Origin: Erodium maritimum
Taxonomy: Eukaryota > Streptophyta > Magnoliopsida > Geraniales > Geraniaceae
DNA length: 64,000 nt
Direction of reading: 5' to 3'
Assembly (NCBI GenBank): GCA_963921825.1
Contig: OY997590.1
Coordinates: forward strand, 49,307,039-49,371,038
In this document: piece by piece, positions 1-10,279 of the stretch
Position numbering within the stretch: the stretch's first letter is position 1
Layout of the letters: each line of letters begins with the position of its first letter
Program-made: the position numbers and the translations under genes
Notes under the pieces: generated by a model
What the model saw: the letters and a program-made list of their open reading frames with translations, nothing else
Told to the model about the DNA's origin: nothing
Databases searched by the model: none

Positions 1-854
1 ACGGCCTGGGTGCCGGCCCGGTATGGGGCACGACCTGGCTTGGTTACCGGCCCGGGTCGTGTGCCGGCCTGGTCCAGTCAGCCACTTTCAAAAAATTTGG
101 TTGCTTCGTTGTGCGTTTAGGTTTGTGGTTGTGTGACTCGGTTCACGTTCGTGCGGTTTGAGCGTTGGTTGTGCGTAGTTGTGATCACGGTTGTGGGCCG
201 TAGGCTCGGTGTTAAAGGATGAGGTCTTGGGTTCGAGACTCATCGCTAACGTACGGTAGTAATACAACGCCTCGGTGTGAGAGTCGCACCACGGAGAGAG
301 GTTAGGGTTGGTGCGCTGCGGCGCCATGCGAACTAGGTTTCCCCTATGTGAACGGGTGTTCAAGGTTTCCCTCGCGTGAATGGGTTGGTTGAGGTTTCCT
401 TCACGTGGGTGGGTTGGTTGAGGTTTCCTTCTGTGATCGGGTTATTGGGGTTTTGATAGTGTGAGCAATAATGTTTGCTTAGTTGAGAATATAATCCCTG
501 TTTCGAGGTTTATCTTACTTGAGCGAGTACTTGAGGTGTGGTTAGCGTGAGCAGTGGGACGTTTGGCATTCGGTTTTGAGGTAGTGGTTTGCCCTGGTTA
601 GATCGGTAAGTCTTTAGTGCGTTACTAGTATGCCATAATCGAACGGATGTCCGTGGAGGTGAACATAACGCTCATCCCCTTTACTACTTTTCCCGCAAGG
701 GACGAGTAGCGAACACTGGTTTGGTTGTGGAAAGTTATAAGTAAATGCCTAGAGGACCGTGTGAGGGTTGCACTAGACCTTACCGGAGTGACTAATGGAA
801 TGGGTGTTCGGTCTCCGATTTGAGCGTCAGTTTTATTGAATACCGGGATGTCAC
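1..854 (+). repeat. Degraded gypsy LTR, 3' part, cut by the window edge
   Basis: No gene is supported here. Bases 640-720 resemble 5,568-5,640 of the chromovirus LTR downstream (shared GCTCA-CCCCT--ACT-CTTTTCC pattern). The stretch ends near 854 in a CA-ending block comparable to the LTR end at 5,867. A ~31-bp unit containing GGTTGGTTGAGGTTTCCTT is repeated between about 365 and 435. I infer the 3' part of an older, diverged LTR of the same superfamily. The GC-rich start (1-80) is unassigned. The boundary at 854 is approximate. Confidence 0.45.
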
Positions 855-2560
855 ACTCGTTTGTTCGTCGAGTTGTGCTGAGAGGTTGTGGCTGAGTGTA
901 GAGTCGTTGAGTCCACCCCTGCGTCTGGACACGCCGGTTGGTGTTGACTAGGGTCTGTCGTGCCTGCGGAGTTGGAGAAGCGAACCGATACAAGAAGTTC
1001 GAGAGAGGGCTCAAGAGCCCTGATGCTGGATCGAGTCCCCACCCCGAGGATTCGGGTATGTTCGGAGTTGGTAAGCACGATAACAGTAGAGGAGCGAGGT
1101 CTTAGAGAGACCGCGAGGTCCCGTGAAGTTCGGCAGCGACTGAGCTGGTGCGTGTATCCGTGGGAAGGATACTTACGAAATGACAACCTTAAACGTAATC
1201 TTGAGAATGGATTGGCTGGCGAAGTGCAGAGCCAATACTGGTTGTTACTGGCAACGAGCGATTTCAGGTGTTCTCGGATCATAAGAGCTTTAAGTACATT
1301 TCTTCCCAACGAGACCTGAATACGCGCCAGCGGCGATGGATGGGACTACTTGAGGAGTACGACTTTGAGCTACACTACCATCCGGGTAAGGCGAACATGG
1401 TTGCCGACGCCCTGAGTAGGAAGTCGGTCCCGAGTCTTGCTAGCATATCAGTCCGAGAGTGGGACGTGATATGGGAACTGGACACGCTCGGGTTGGAGCT
1501 AGAAGAGGTTACTGGCGGCGTGGCCATGTACTTCTTGGTGACTCAGCCCACCCGGCTTGGCCGGGGAATAGAGGCGCAGTCAGTGGATGTCGAGACGACA
1601 GAGATCCGAGAGAGAGTTGCCGGCGGTGGTGATTCCGAGGGCTGGGATCGTCGTGCTAATTGGGAGTTACGGTATCGCGGAGGTTTGTTCTACCGCGTAA
1701 CGGCGGAGGCGACCAGCTGCGAGAGTCGCACTATTCGTGTCTAACAGTGCACGTGGGTAGCACTAAGAGGAGCGCGACATCAGGAGGCATTTATAGTGGA
1801 GCGGGATGCAGAGAGTAGTTGGGGAGTTAGTATCGCGGTGCCTCACTTGTCAGAAGGTGAGAGCCGAATAACCGCGTCCCGCTGGATTATTGCAACCACT
1901 TCGGGTTGCATAGTGGAAATGGGGGGCACATCACGATGGTTTTCGTGAGTGGTTAGCCGAGTTCGCCTAAAACAACAGCTTTCAGGCTAGTATCATGATG
2001 GCATCGTTCGGAGCGTTGTACGGTAGGCCGTGTCGATCGCCCATGTGCTGGGCAGAAGTGAGGAATGAGGGTTTACTGGGTCTAGAACTGGACCGAGAGA
2101 CAGCTGAGTCGGTCGTGCCGAAGCATGAGCTGTTGAAGACCGCGCAGAGTCAACAGGAGCTATGCTGACAGACGGCGCCGACCTCTCGAGTCAGCAGTCG
2201 GGGGTCATGTATCCCTGGAGATGAGTCCGAAGGGTGGACTGGTGCGTTTCAACCGCGGCAGAGGCGGGTTAGCCCCGCGGTGTATCGGGCCTTTCGAGGT
2301 CTTGAGTACGTCTTTGAGTGGGAGGATGTCGAGGTAACGGGTGATGTCTCGTATAAGGAGAAACCGGTTTGAGAAATGGATCTACGGGAGTAGGTCTTGC
2401 GCAGAAAGGTTATCCGCGTAGAACGGGTGCAGTGGCGGCACCACGAGGCCGAGTCGACTTGGGAACGCGAGGACGGGGTTCGCGCGAGGTACCCCGATCT
2501 GTTCGACTCCTGAGGTGCGTTGTTTTAAATTTCGCGGACGAAATTCCTTTAAGGGGGGTA
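855..2560 (+). pseudogene. Ty3/gypsy chromovirus pol relic (PR, RNase H, integrase, chromodomain)
   Basis: This is a decayed polyprotein read in several frames. At about 1,195-1,235 the protease end is visible (RMDWLAKCRA). At 1,268-1,435 the RNase H end is clear (FSDHKSFKYI, then YHPGKANMVADALSRK). The reverse transcriptase between them is missing, so there is an internal deletion. An integrase zinc-finger and core relic follows at about 1,640-1,925 (CLTCQKV), then an integrase C-terminal part (ASFGALYGRPCRSP, about 2,000-2,070). A chromodomain-like tail (VLRRKVIRVERVQWRHHE) lies near 2,395-2,460. Order and chromodomain indicate a chromovirus, probably Tekay-like. A polypurine tract (AAGGGGGGTAGA, 2,551-2,562) precedes the LTR. 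Several stops and frameshifts make it non-functional. Confidence 0.82.
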
Positions 2561-4349
2561 GATTGTAATAACCACTCCCGGTCAACGCCAGTCAAATCTG
2601 CGAAAAACAGGAAAATTTAAAAATTTTGGACATGTACTTAAATGAACCTAAATTTGACCCCGAGGGTCATACCGGACTTAAGTTGACCCCGATATCGACC
2701 AAAGTGAGTTCCGGGGGACTCAGGGCAACTTTCTGATCAATTTGGGAAATGTTGACTTTTAACCGGAAAAGTCAACCGAGCGACGTTTTGGTCCATTCGA
2801 GGGCCGTTTTGGATCCAAAAAGCTTAGCCATCGTTGCAGCGGTCTTAGTTGAGACGTTTCCTTGTAGCCCGTGAAGTTTCGTAATTTCTTGGAAAAAGTG
2901 CCCGTTCAGGGCCCGAAACAGCTGAATTTCGCGAATCTAACTGAAAAATATCTAGAAGATATTTTCCAAAAGGTGTGGGACCCACTTGACACATGTCAAG
3001 ATAGTTGTGGAAGAGAGTTGAAAGTACCACATTACCCAAATCAAAAACAAGAAGAAGAAAGGGTACTTTTGTCATTTTGATGTGTGGTTTGATTTTTAAA
3101 ACAAAACAAAAGGGGAAGAAAGTGAGATGTTCGGCAATTTTAGAATTTAGGAGAGAGAAGAGAGAGAAAAGAAGAGAGAGAAAGGGAAGGAGAGAAAGGA
3201 AGAAGAAGGTTGGGTTTCTAGGGATTTCCCGACGATCTGACCGACCGATCGACTCAACGATTGAAGATTCGAACTCCCCTCGTCATTCCCTACGGTGAGA
3301 ACCCAATCTTTTCTCATTTTGGCACGTTTGAATTTTAGGGTTTGAGTTTAAACGGTTTTATTAAGGTTGTGTTTTGTTTAAGATTGGTTTAAAGATGAAT
3401 GGTTGAGGTTTGGGGTTTGTTAGGAACGTTTTGGGGCGAAAAAGGAATTTTCCCATTATGTCCGTGTGGGGCCCACGTGATCGGGTGCTCGGGTTTAGTG
3501 TTCGGGTGGTTTAGAACGTTCCCCGGGTCATTTATCCACAACCGGATCGAAATTTGGAATTAAATTGGAAAAGTTGTAATTATCGGGTTTAGAAACTTTA
3601 AACGTTAATTATTTGACTCGGAAGTCGGAATTCGATTCCGTCGAGTGCCTAGGAACCCTTGAATTGTTCTAAGACCGTAGAAACGAAAACAGGAATTTTC
3701 GGAGCCCCGGAAGGGCATTTACAAAACCCGGGCAGATTCGCCCTGTTGGGTGAATCGGGCCTTTACGGGCCCTTTATCGACAATGTCGGGTAATTGGGAA
3801 GTTTGGGAGTGATCGACATTGTCGGGGTTACGTTTGGGCGTTAAGTTTACTGAATTTCAGTTTATTCCTGCGAGTTTAAAAGTTCCTTAAAATTGTGTCC
3901 TTTTAGATCGTGCCGTGGGCCGAGGCAAGGGAAAGCTGGGTGAGTGACTGAGGTCACGCCGGAGCTCGTTGGTTGGCTTTTGGAGAACACGCACGAGGTA
4001 GGGAAAAGTAGCCGGATCTCGGCCCTGACTAGGGAAAGTTAACAGTAGAATTGCATGTGACACCGGGGTGTCGTGGGTTAAGTAGGTTTATCGAATATTA
4101 GAGAGGCATGATACGGGAACGTAGCGAATATTGGAAATGCATGTGACACTTAGTAGTGTCGTATGAGCAGAGAACTTAGCGTTATTAGAATTACTGGAGG
4201 CATATGACCATGCCCGGAGGTTGATTGCAAACTTATCGAGATTAGGAGTACTGGAGGCATATGACCATGCCCGGAGGTTGATTGTGAAACTGTTGATATT
4301 AGGACTGTTGGAGGCATTGGTTATGCCGGAGGTTGATTGTGTATTTTGT

Positions 4350-4870
4350 GTCTTGGGTGGCCTTGAGAGCCCGTGTTTTACTGTTGTGTCTTGGGTGGCC
4401 ATGAGAGCCCGTACTTTACTGTTGTGTCTTGGGTGGCCATGAGTGCCCGTGGGGTTGTTGAGCCCGTGTCTTTACTGTTGGTGTGTCTTGGAAGGCTGTG
4501 AGTGCCTGTGGGGTTGTTGAGCCCGTGTCTTTACTGTTGGTGTGTCTTGGAAGGCCGTGAGTGCCTGTGGGGTTGTTGAGCCCGTGAGTTACTGTTGGTG
4601 TGTCTTGGGTGGCCGTGAGTGACGTGGGGTTGTTGAGCCCGTGAGTTACTGTTGGTGTGTCTTGGGTGGCCATGAGTGCCTGTGGGGTTGTTGAGCCCGT
4701 GAGTTACTATTGGTGTGTCTTGGGTGGCCATGAGTGCCCGTGGGGTTGTTGAGCCCGTGAGTTATGGTTGGTGTGTCTTGGGAGGCCGTGAGTGCCCGTG
4801 GGGTTGTTGAGTCCGTGTTTTACCGTTGGTGTCTTGGGTGGCCATGAGTGCATGTGGAGTGTTGAACCGG
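4350..4870 (+). repeat. 57-58 bp tandem repeats inside the chromovirus LTR
   Basis: About ten imperfect units, each starting near GTGTCTTGGGTGGCCATGAG and containing GGGGTTGTTGAGCCCGTG. The first two are shorter (about 36-38 bp), the rest about 57-58 bp. They keep a frame partly open on both strands, which explains the long spurious ORFs here. The reverse-orientation LTR at 11,138-11,390 has a 57-bp array of the same unit with fewer copies. Confidence 0.9.
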
Positions 4871-4998
4871 TCTGTTGTTGTTTGTTGAACCTTGCTTGTG
4901 ATTGTGATTGTGTTTGCCCGAGGTTAGTGACCCGACTTCGTGTCGGGAAGTGGTGTGGAATTTGGCTGGCATACCTGACAGGGATAGGTAAGTTGCAA

Positions 4999-5146
4999 GC
5001 GTTCTTTGGCTGGCCTGACCGAGTTCGAGTCTCGGGAGGTTGCGAGCGTTCTTTGTCTGGCTTGACCGAGTTCGAGTCTCGGGAAGTTGCGAGCGTTCTT
5101 TGGCTAGCCTGACCGAGTTCGAGTCTCGGGAGGTTGTGAGCGTTTT
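4999..5146 (+). repeat. 47-bp tandem repeat, three units
   Basis: Three consecutive units of about 47 bp, each GCGTTCTTTG-CT-GC-TGACCGAG followed by TTCGAGTCTCGGGA-GTTG. The units differ at a few positions. They lie inside the LTR and are absent or reduced in the reverse copy near 10,900-11,060. Confidence 0.85.
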
Positions 5147-5870
5147 TAGGCGATGAGAGGGCAACTCCCCTTCCGACTAGCTATCGGAAAAGCAGCGCTG
5201 TATATATCGCCAACAGGTCGACCGCCTGGAGCCTGACAGGGATCGGCAAAGCGCGTGGGGCAGGCTCGAGCCCAGCCGGTTAGCAACCGGCATTGAGCAG
5301 CTGACAGGAGTGCGATCCTTTGTGATCTTGTTTGGTGTGCGATCCTTTGTGATCTTGGGTGTTGCGTGGTGGTATGTCGTGTCTTTGGAGGAGGTCGTCG
5401 ATCGTTGTGTCGGGTCTACATTACGAGTCCGAGTATTGAGTCCGCTGAGGAAAGTATCAGTGTGTGGGTGTCGGTCGGGTTACTTGAGTTTGGGGATAGT
5501 GATCCCCGGTGTTGAGTTGGTTGTTGGTGTTACCGGCATTGTCTGCTAAGTATGCCGTAGTCAGTCTGTTATCCGTGGTGGTGAGCGAACGCTCACCCCT
5601 AACTGCTTTTCCTATAGGTACCGGTCGCAGGTTGGACTAGGTGAGCTTCTGAAGCTTGAAGAGCTAGGAGCGGGATTCGGGGTTTAATTGAGTCTAGCGA
5701 CGGATACCATAATTTTGTCCACTTGTTGGGACGTGTTTTAAGTTGTAAATATTATTTTGTTGAACAAGTGGTGTCTTTAAAGTGGTTTATTGTAAAAGGT
5801 TTCAAATTGTTCTATTATTTTAAAGGTTCATGTCCTGAGTTTGATTTACTGAAATTGGGGCGTGACAGCT

Positions 5871-5975
5871 TGGTATCAGTCCTCTGAGATTACCTTGACC
5901 CGTAAGTAACATTCTTATGCTTTAATTTAGGAGTGAGATCTCGATTAACGGACAAGGGAGGATATTAAGTAGCGT
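5871..5975 (+). mobile_element. Primer-binding-like site and short internal leader after the LTR
   Basis: Directly after the LTR end comes GCTTGGTATCAGTCC. TGGTATCAG (5,871-5,879) matches the start of the initiator tRNA-Met primer-binding site used by most plant LTR elements; the following bases are altered. About 95 bp of leader-like sequence follow and then break off into unrelated AT-rich DNA near 5,975. A PBS after an LTR means it acted as a 5' LTR for sequence that is now deleted. Confidence 0.65.
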
Positions 5976-7640
5976 CGACCGGACATTTAGCAATAACCGC
6001 AGATCCTTGGGTAATCGCAATCGCTGAATCTATGACCTTTGTTTCTGACGTAGCAACTACTTCAGCAGAGTCCTGACTATGGGCCAATTCTGTAGTTGAA
6101 ACAACTGAACCAAACCCATTCGAATTTAAAACAAAATCAGCATCCTGAAATATAGGGCTAATTGGTTCAGCAACAGACGCCTTGAGTGGAGATCCATCCT
6201 CCACAAACTGCAATGGCGTATCAGGAGCTGCAACATTCTCTTTAATTGTTAAGATCATAAGTCTGCATAATAACAATGATTCCGAATTAAAACAAAAGTT
6301 GAGCCCAATAACTCATCATTATTAAACATAGGGATTACTGAAATCACTTTTCTTGCATCTCGAAACACTTTATTCATCAAAAAAATAAGGTAGACCTGCA
6401 ACCTCAAACCAGCCCCAACTTTCCCCGAGCATGGACGCGAAAAGGACATGAGAGCACACCAGCAGGAAAAAATTGCCAATCATACCTTTAGCACCACAGA
6501 CAACCATTTCCTCACGGACCTGATTTAATTCCATACCTTTCCGTAAGGAAACAATCGCACCTTGAGATCTTTTCGCATCAAAACCTCCTGCTGTCCACGG
6601 AACTGATTAATAGGCCTCCAGATACGTGTTCCTTGGTTTCCACCATTCTCCATCCAGTCCAAGGCCACAAGCTGAACTCTCTCTTCTTAACATGCTTCTG
6701 GTGGCGATCGGTAATGAAACTGAGAGTTTGCTCAGGAGAAGACGATAAACTGAGTCATTCGTTAGCACACAAGGCATTTTGACTGTTAATATTTCTCCCT
6801 CATTTTCTGTTCTAGGTAAGGGAACTTGTCTTACTATACTTCTCCTCTTGATCTCTATTTGGGTTGGGTAATTACTTCACTGTAGCATTGGTACACTTGT
6901 AATTGTTCTTTGTCATGAGATTCTATAATCATTTTAAAAACCTATGGTCGTATAAAAGAACCAACATTATGCTGTAAAACGAAATAAACGTTAGAAACAA
7001 ACAAATGTATAACATTTAGGAAATATCAAACTTATCGAATCATAAATGATCCAATTAATTTCCTCTTCTTCTGCAAAGTGAGAATGAAAATGTTGTGCTT
7101 GTTCTATATCTTCTACACACGGCCATGGAAACATTTCGGCTAATCTTGTAGCTGAAAATGGGTTAATTTCTGGTACCGGTAGTAAAACAAGTGTGTTTGT
7201 TTGAAGAGGAATATTATTCATACCATTCTCCGTTGCACCACTGGGATTCACAAAAGCATCATCATCGACGCTGAATTGAATGTGCCCATTTCCATTTCCA
7301 GAAGGCAAAGCTATTGTCAAGCTAGCAAATACAAAAGAAAGAGCTCATCTTATCAAAAACAATTAAACAAAAAAAATGAATTACACTTAATTGAGAAGCG
7401 GGTAGTTTGCAGGAATAACTAATCGAAACCAGCCGGGCAAAATAAAAAAAATAGCAATACTTCACTCCATTGTTTCTTCCTTTTTTTTCACAAATCATAA
7501 ATTAAATACATATTAAACAACATGAATCAATTCATGTCAATACTTATCTAATGATCGGATTGTATGATATTTGATAAGCTATCCAATAAGTAGATGCTTA
7601 ATTATGACTATATATATTGAACACCTATTCAATTTGTCTT
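5976..7640 (-). other. Unassigned AT-rich stretch with weak coding character on the minus strand
   Basis: No family recognised. Minus-strand open stretches lie at 5,965-6,276, 6,255-6,479 and 6,991-7,320. The last encodes an acidic segment (EDIEQAQHFHSHFAEEEE) and has a coding-like composition, but there is no continuous gene model and no start or stop that I trust. Pyrimidine-rich AG sites near these stretches could be old acceptors. It might be a decayed host exon set or a captured gene fragment; this is inference only. 7,440-7,640 is plain AT-rich DNA. Confidence 0.2.
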
Positions 7641-7641
7641 G

Positions 7642-8393
7642 CAGTCCAAGCCAAAACAAAAACCTCAATCAGTTTAGAGTGAAACATAGTACAACCACCA
7701 TTGCATGTATCCTACAGGCTACAGTAGTACCAAACATGTAAAATGCCGGAGAAATTCATTGATGGTACCAATTATATATTCATTGCCTTTGATCTCATAT
7801 TTTCATACATGGTAATTCTAATAAATTTGTTTCGCAGTTCAAGCAAAATAAAACCTCAACCGGTTTAGAGAGAAACATAGTACAACCACCATAGGAACAA
7901 TGCCTTCTTGTATATAGATCAGATCAATTATAACTGAGCATTTGAGGCCGATCTGCCCGTTTTCGGGTGGAGGAGCATGGATTACTTAGCCTTCTTGAGG
8001 CCAGAGCATCCACCCATGCGGTCTCCCGTGGTACCTGTTTACTAGTCCGATCAAGGTTGCCCGAGCGGTCTCCTGAGGCACTGTTCACTAGTCTGATGGG
8101 CTTGTGGTTGTTGTGGTGGACCAGGGTGACTATTTTCTCTTGTCTTCCTTGTTGTTTTTGGCGTTTGGGCTGATTTTTGTTGGACTTTGTTTCTAGTGTG
8201 TGGTTTCCATCCCAGGACTCACACTTACCTTTTTAATGCATTTATTTTTCTCTGATAAAAAAAAGGAATAAGAAAGCCCTGTTTTTACAATGTAGTGCAG
8301 TCCAAGCAAAAAAAAACCTCAACCAATTTAGAGTGAAACATAGTACAACCACCATAGGAACAATGCCTTGTTGTATATAGATCAAATCAATTA
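7642..8393. repeat. Threefold dispersed repeat of about 60-100 bp
   Basis: Three direct copies lie at 7,642-7,704, 7,836-7,932 and 8,293-8,393. Each begins GCAGT-CAAGC and carries CCTCAA followed by TTTAGAG-GAAACATAGTACAA. Copies two and three also share AGGAACAATGCCTT-TTGTATATAGATC. A LINE 3' fragment sits between copies two and three. No coding potential. The function and family are unknown. Confidence 0.8.
7938..8268 (+). mobile_element. 5'-truncated LINE 3' end
   Basis: This segment matches the 3' terminal ~330 bp of the LINE at 39,068-44,379 when that element is read on its own strand. Shared blocks include GGCCGATCTGCCCG, TTAGCCTTCTTGAGGCCAGA, GGTTGCCCGAGCGGTCTCCT, and the end CCTTTTTAATGCATTT followed by an A-rich tail (GATAAAAAAAA). 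It is a dead-on-arrival copy of that family. No clear target duplication was found. Confidence 0.85.
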
Positions 8394-9974
8394 TCATCAT
8401 AGGCAAACTTTGAGGACGGAGTGCGCATGTTAGGAAAGTTGAATTAGGGAATGAAAGAAGGGGATCGCATAACAAATTCCCATGGCATCTTCTTCGCAGC
8501 GTATATACTATCAGAAGTGGATGATTTGGTACATGTTTAAGACTAGGAAAGAAGCAAGTTGCTGGTGGAGGTTCTGGTAAGGAATCCAAGCTTTGGCTGA
8601 ACAAGTAGCAGAGAGGACTGTGATGAAGACACACCTATCAGAGTTTCTGCCATGTATCATTTCTTATGAAAATAAAGCTATGCTATGAATAACTCATAGA
8701 ATGATCGTAGGTGTAAGAATGCTAACATGGTAACTTTTGTTACCAAAGAAATGGATTACTTGGAAATCACAAAGGTACTTGTATCATTTCTTAAGTTTTG
8801 TCCCAACTTCCCAACCGTGAGGGAAAACCTGTTAAAAGTATTGAGCATAGTAAGAGACTTAGTCATTTATACTAACTTCTTTTTTTTAATTTAACATATA
8901 CTAAATGAACGGAAAACAAACCAAAAATAATACCGCTCACATCAAAACTTATTTATCCTCTTAATGAAAATGTCAGGTCAAGGCGGTCAAAGTTTCTAAC
9001 CTTGTCATACTTTTCAAATTCATCCTTTTCCTCTATTTTGCAGTTCTGCCTAATCAGTGTCACATTGAGCATTCCACTTCGGAAATTCTAAAAATCGGAT
9101 GACATTCTATTAGCAACGTTTAGCACTAATGATGTATTTTAACAAATACGTTCTAAAAAACCCAAGTCATGGATATGAATCCTTGGCTTTGTACTGTAAA
9201 AGCAAATCCATCAGTTAAATGAAAGCCATGATAACAACATTAGGCACCTAGGCATTATATTGTAAAAGCAAATACAACAAGTAAATGAAAGTCATGATAA
9301 CAACATTAGGCACCTCATTTCCCCAACAGACTTACTTTAGCCTCTCCCATACCACTTGTAACATGTTACCCATTTTAGTAAATCTAGAAAACATAAATAG
9401 GACCCAAATTGATATTATAGCAAATTTAACATCCCATGAAAACAATACTGCAAACAAAGATCTACAAGGAAAATAGACACTACATATACACACAAAGAAG
9501 AGAATGCATTCTCATTGCTCAAGACATGTAAATGCACAACTCCACAGTCCATGTAACTTGGCACACTCATATTGTTAAACTCTCGAACATATAATATACT
9601 TATTAGTTAAGTCCATATGTTAAAGGTAATCATACACATGACAATACCTATCCCTTAATGTTTATTCAAGTTAAAATTAAATTGAAGGGTTTTCCTACTT
9701 TAAAGATCCTATTTAGAGAGAAGAAAGGTCAAACAGTTCGGCTTGGTAATCCATCTTTAAATGAAAACTCAATATTCCTTATACTAAAGCTAGAGTCAAA
9801 AGACACATTATGTTTGTCCATATTATACCTCTACTCAAGTAAAGCAGGGCGAAAAAACTCAGGAGACTGATCATGTAAAACTACAACTCTTTAATTTCAT
9901 ATATAAGACGGATTATTAACCAAAATTAAAAGAAATAGAGAATATAAAAAACATGTCCTTGATAAGTGTGAGTG
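8394..9974. other. Unassigned AT-rich intergenic DNA
   Basis: No gene or element is recognised. The one clear structure is a tandem duplication of about 60 bp near 9,193-9,314: both halves contain TGTAAAAGCAAAT, AAATGAAAG-CATGATAACA and ACATTAGGCACCT. ORFs at 9,285 and 9,658 are short and without recognisable domains. Confidence 0.5.
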
Positions 9975-10274
9975 GGATAGGCATCATTTTCTTTATATTC
10001 ACTTTTCACCTTACATGCCTTCTTGACGTTGGTTTGAGGGAAACTAGGTTGACCATGAACTCTTCTTCGTTGAAAATATGGTTTACCATAGAGTTGGTAG
10101 CAATATGAATGTATATTTCATTGTTTGCCACAATAATTACATTCCGAACGTGATCTCTTGATATTGTTTGCTTGAATATGATCACGTTCTGACTTACGAT
10201 GTCTCTTATGATGTTGCCTCTCAGGATGTTGGACAGGATGTTGTGCATGAGGTCGTAGTGGATGTTGTTGCACT
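9975..10274 (-). pseudogene. SIRE/Maximus copia gag-pol, distal zinc-knuckle part
   Basis: Read on the minus strand, one frame gives a CNYCGK...HSYCYQLYGK motif, the second CCHC zinc knuckle typical of SIRE-type Gag, with an in-frame stop. It continues the minus-strand copia coding sequence found at 15,119-18,332; the chromovirus at 10,280-15,113 lies exactly between them with a 5-bp duplication. The element is lost downstream of about 9,975. Confidence 0.7.
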
Positions 10275-10279
10275 CTATC

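Larger units (their letters stand above)
2564..5867 (+). mobile_element. Chromovirus LTR, 3.3 kb
   Basis: The LTR starts TGTAATAACC directly after a polypurine tract and ends GGCGTGACA just before a primer-binding-like site, so both termini are defined by context. Much of it matches, in reverse, the LTR at 10,280-13,052 (for example the GGGAGTGATCGACATTGTCGG area near 3,808). It carries arrays of 57-58 bp and 47 bp repeats. ORFs inside are incidental. Polypurine stretches lie near 3,140-3,210. As pol relics precede it and a PBS follows it, it could be the shared LTR of a tandem (LTR-int-LTR-int) arrangement. Confidence 0.82.

Noticed and set aside
4088-5164. Several ORFs on both strands
   Set aside because: They lie in the 57-58 bp and 47 bp LTR repeat arrays; repeat-driven open frames, no domain.
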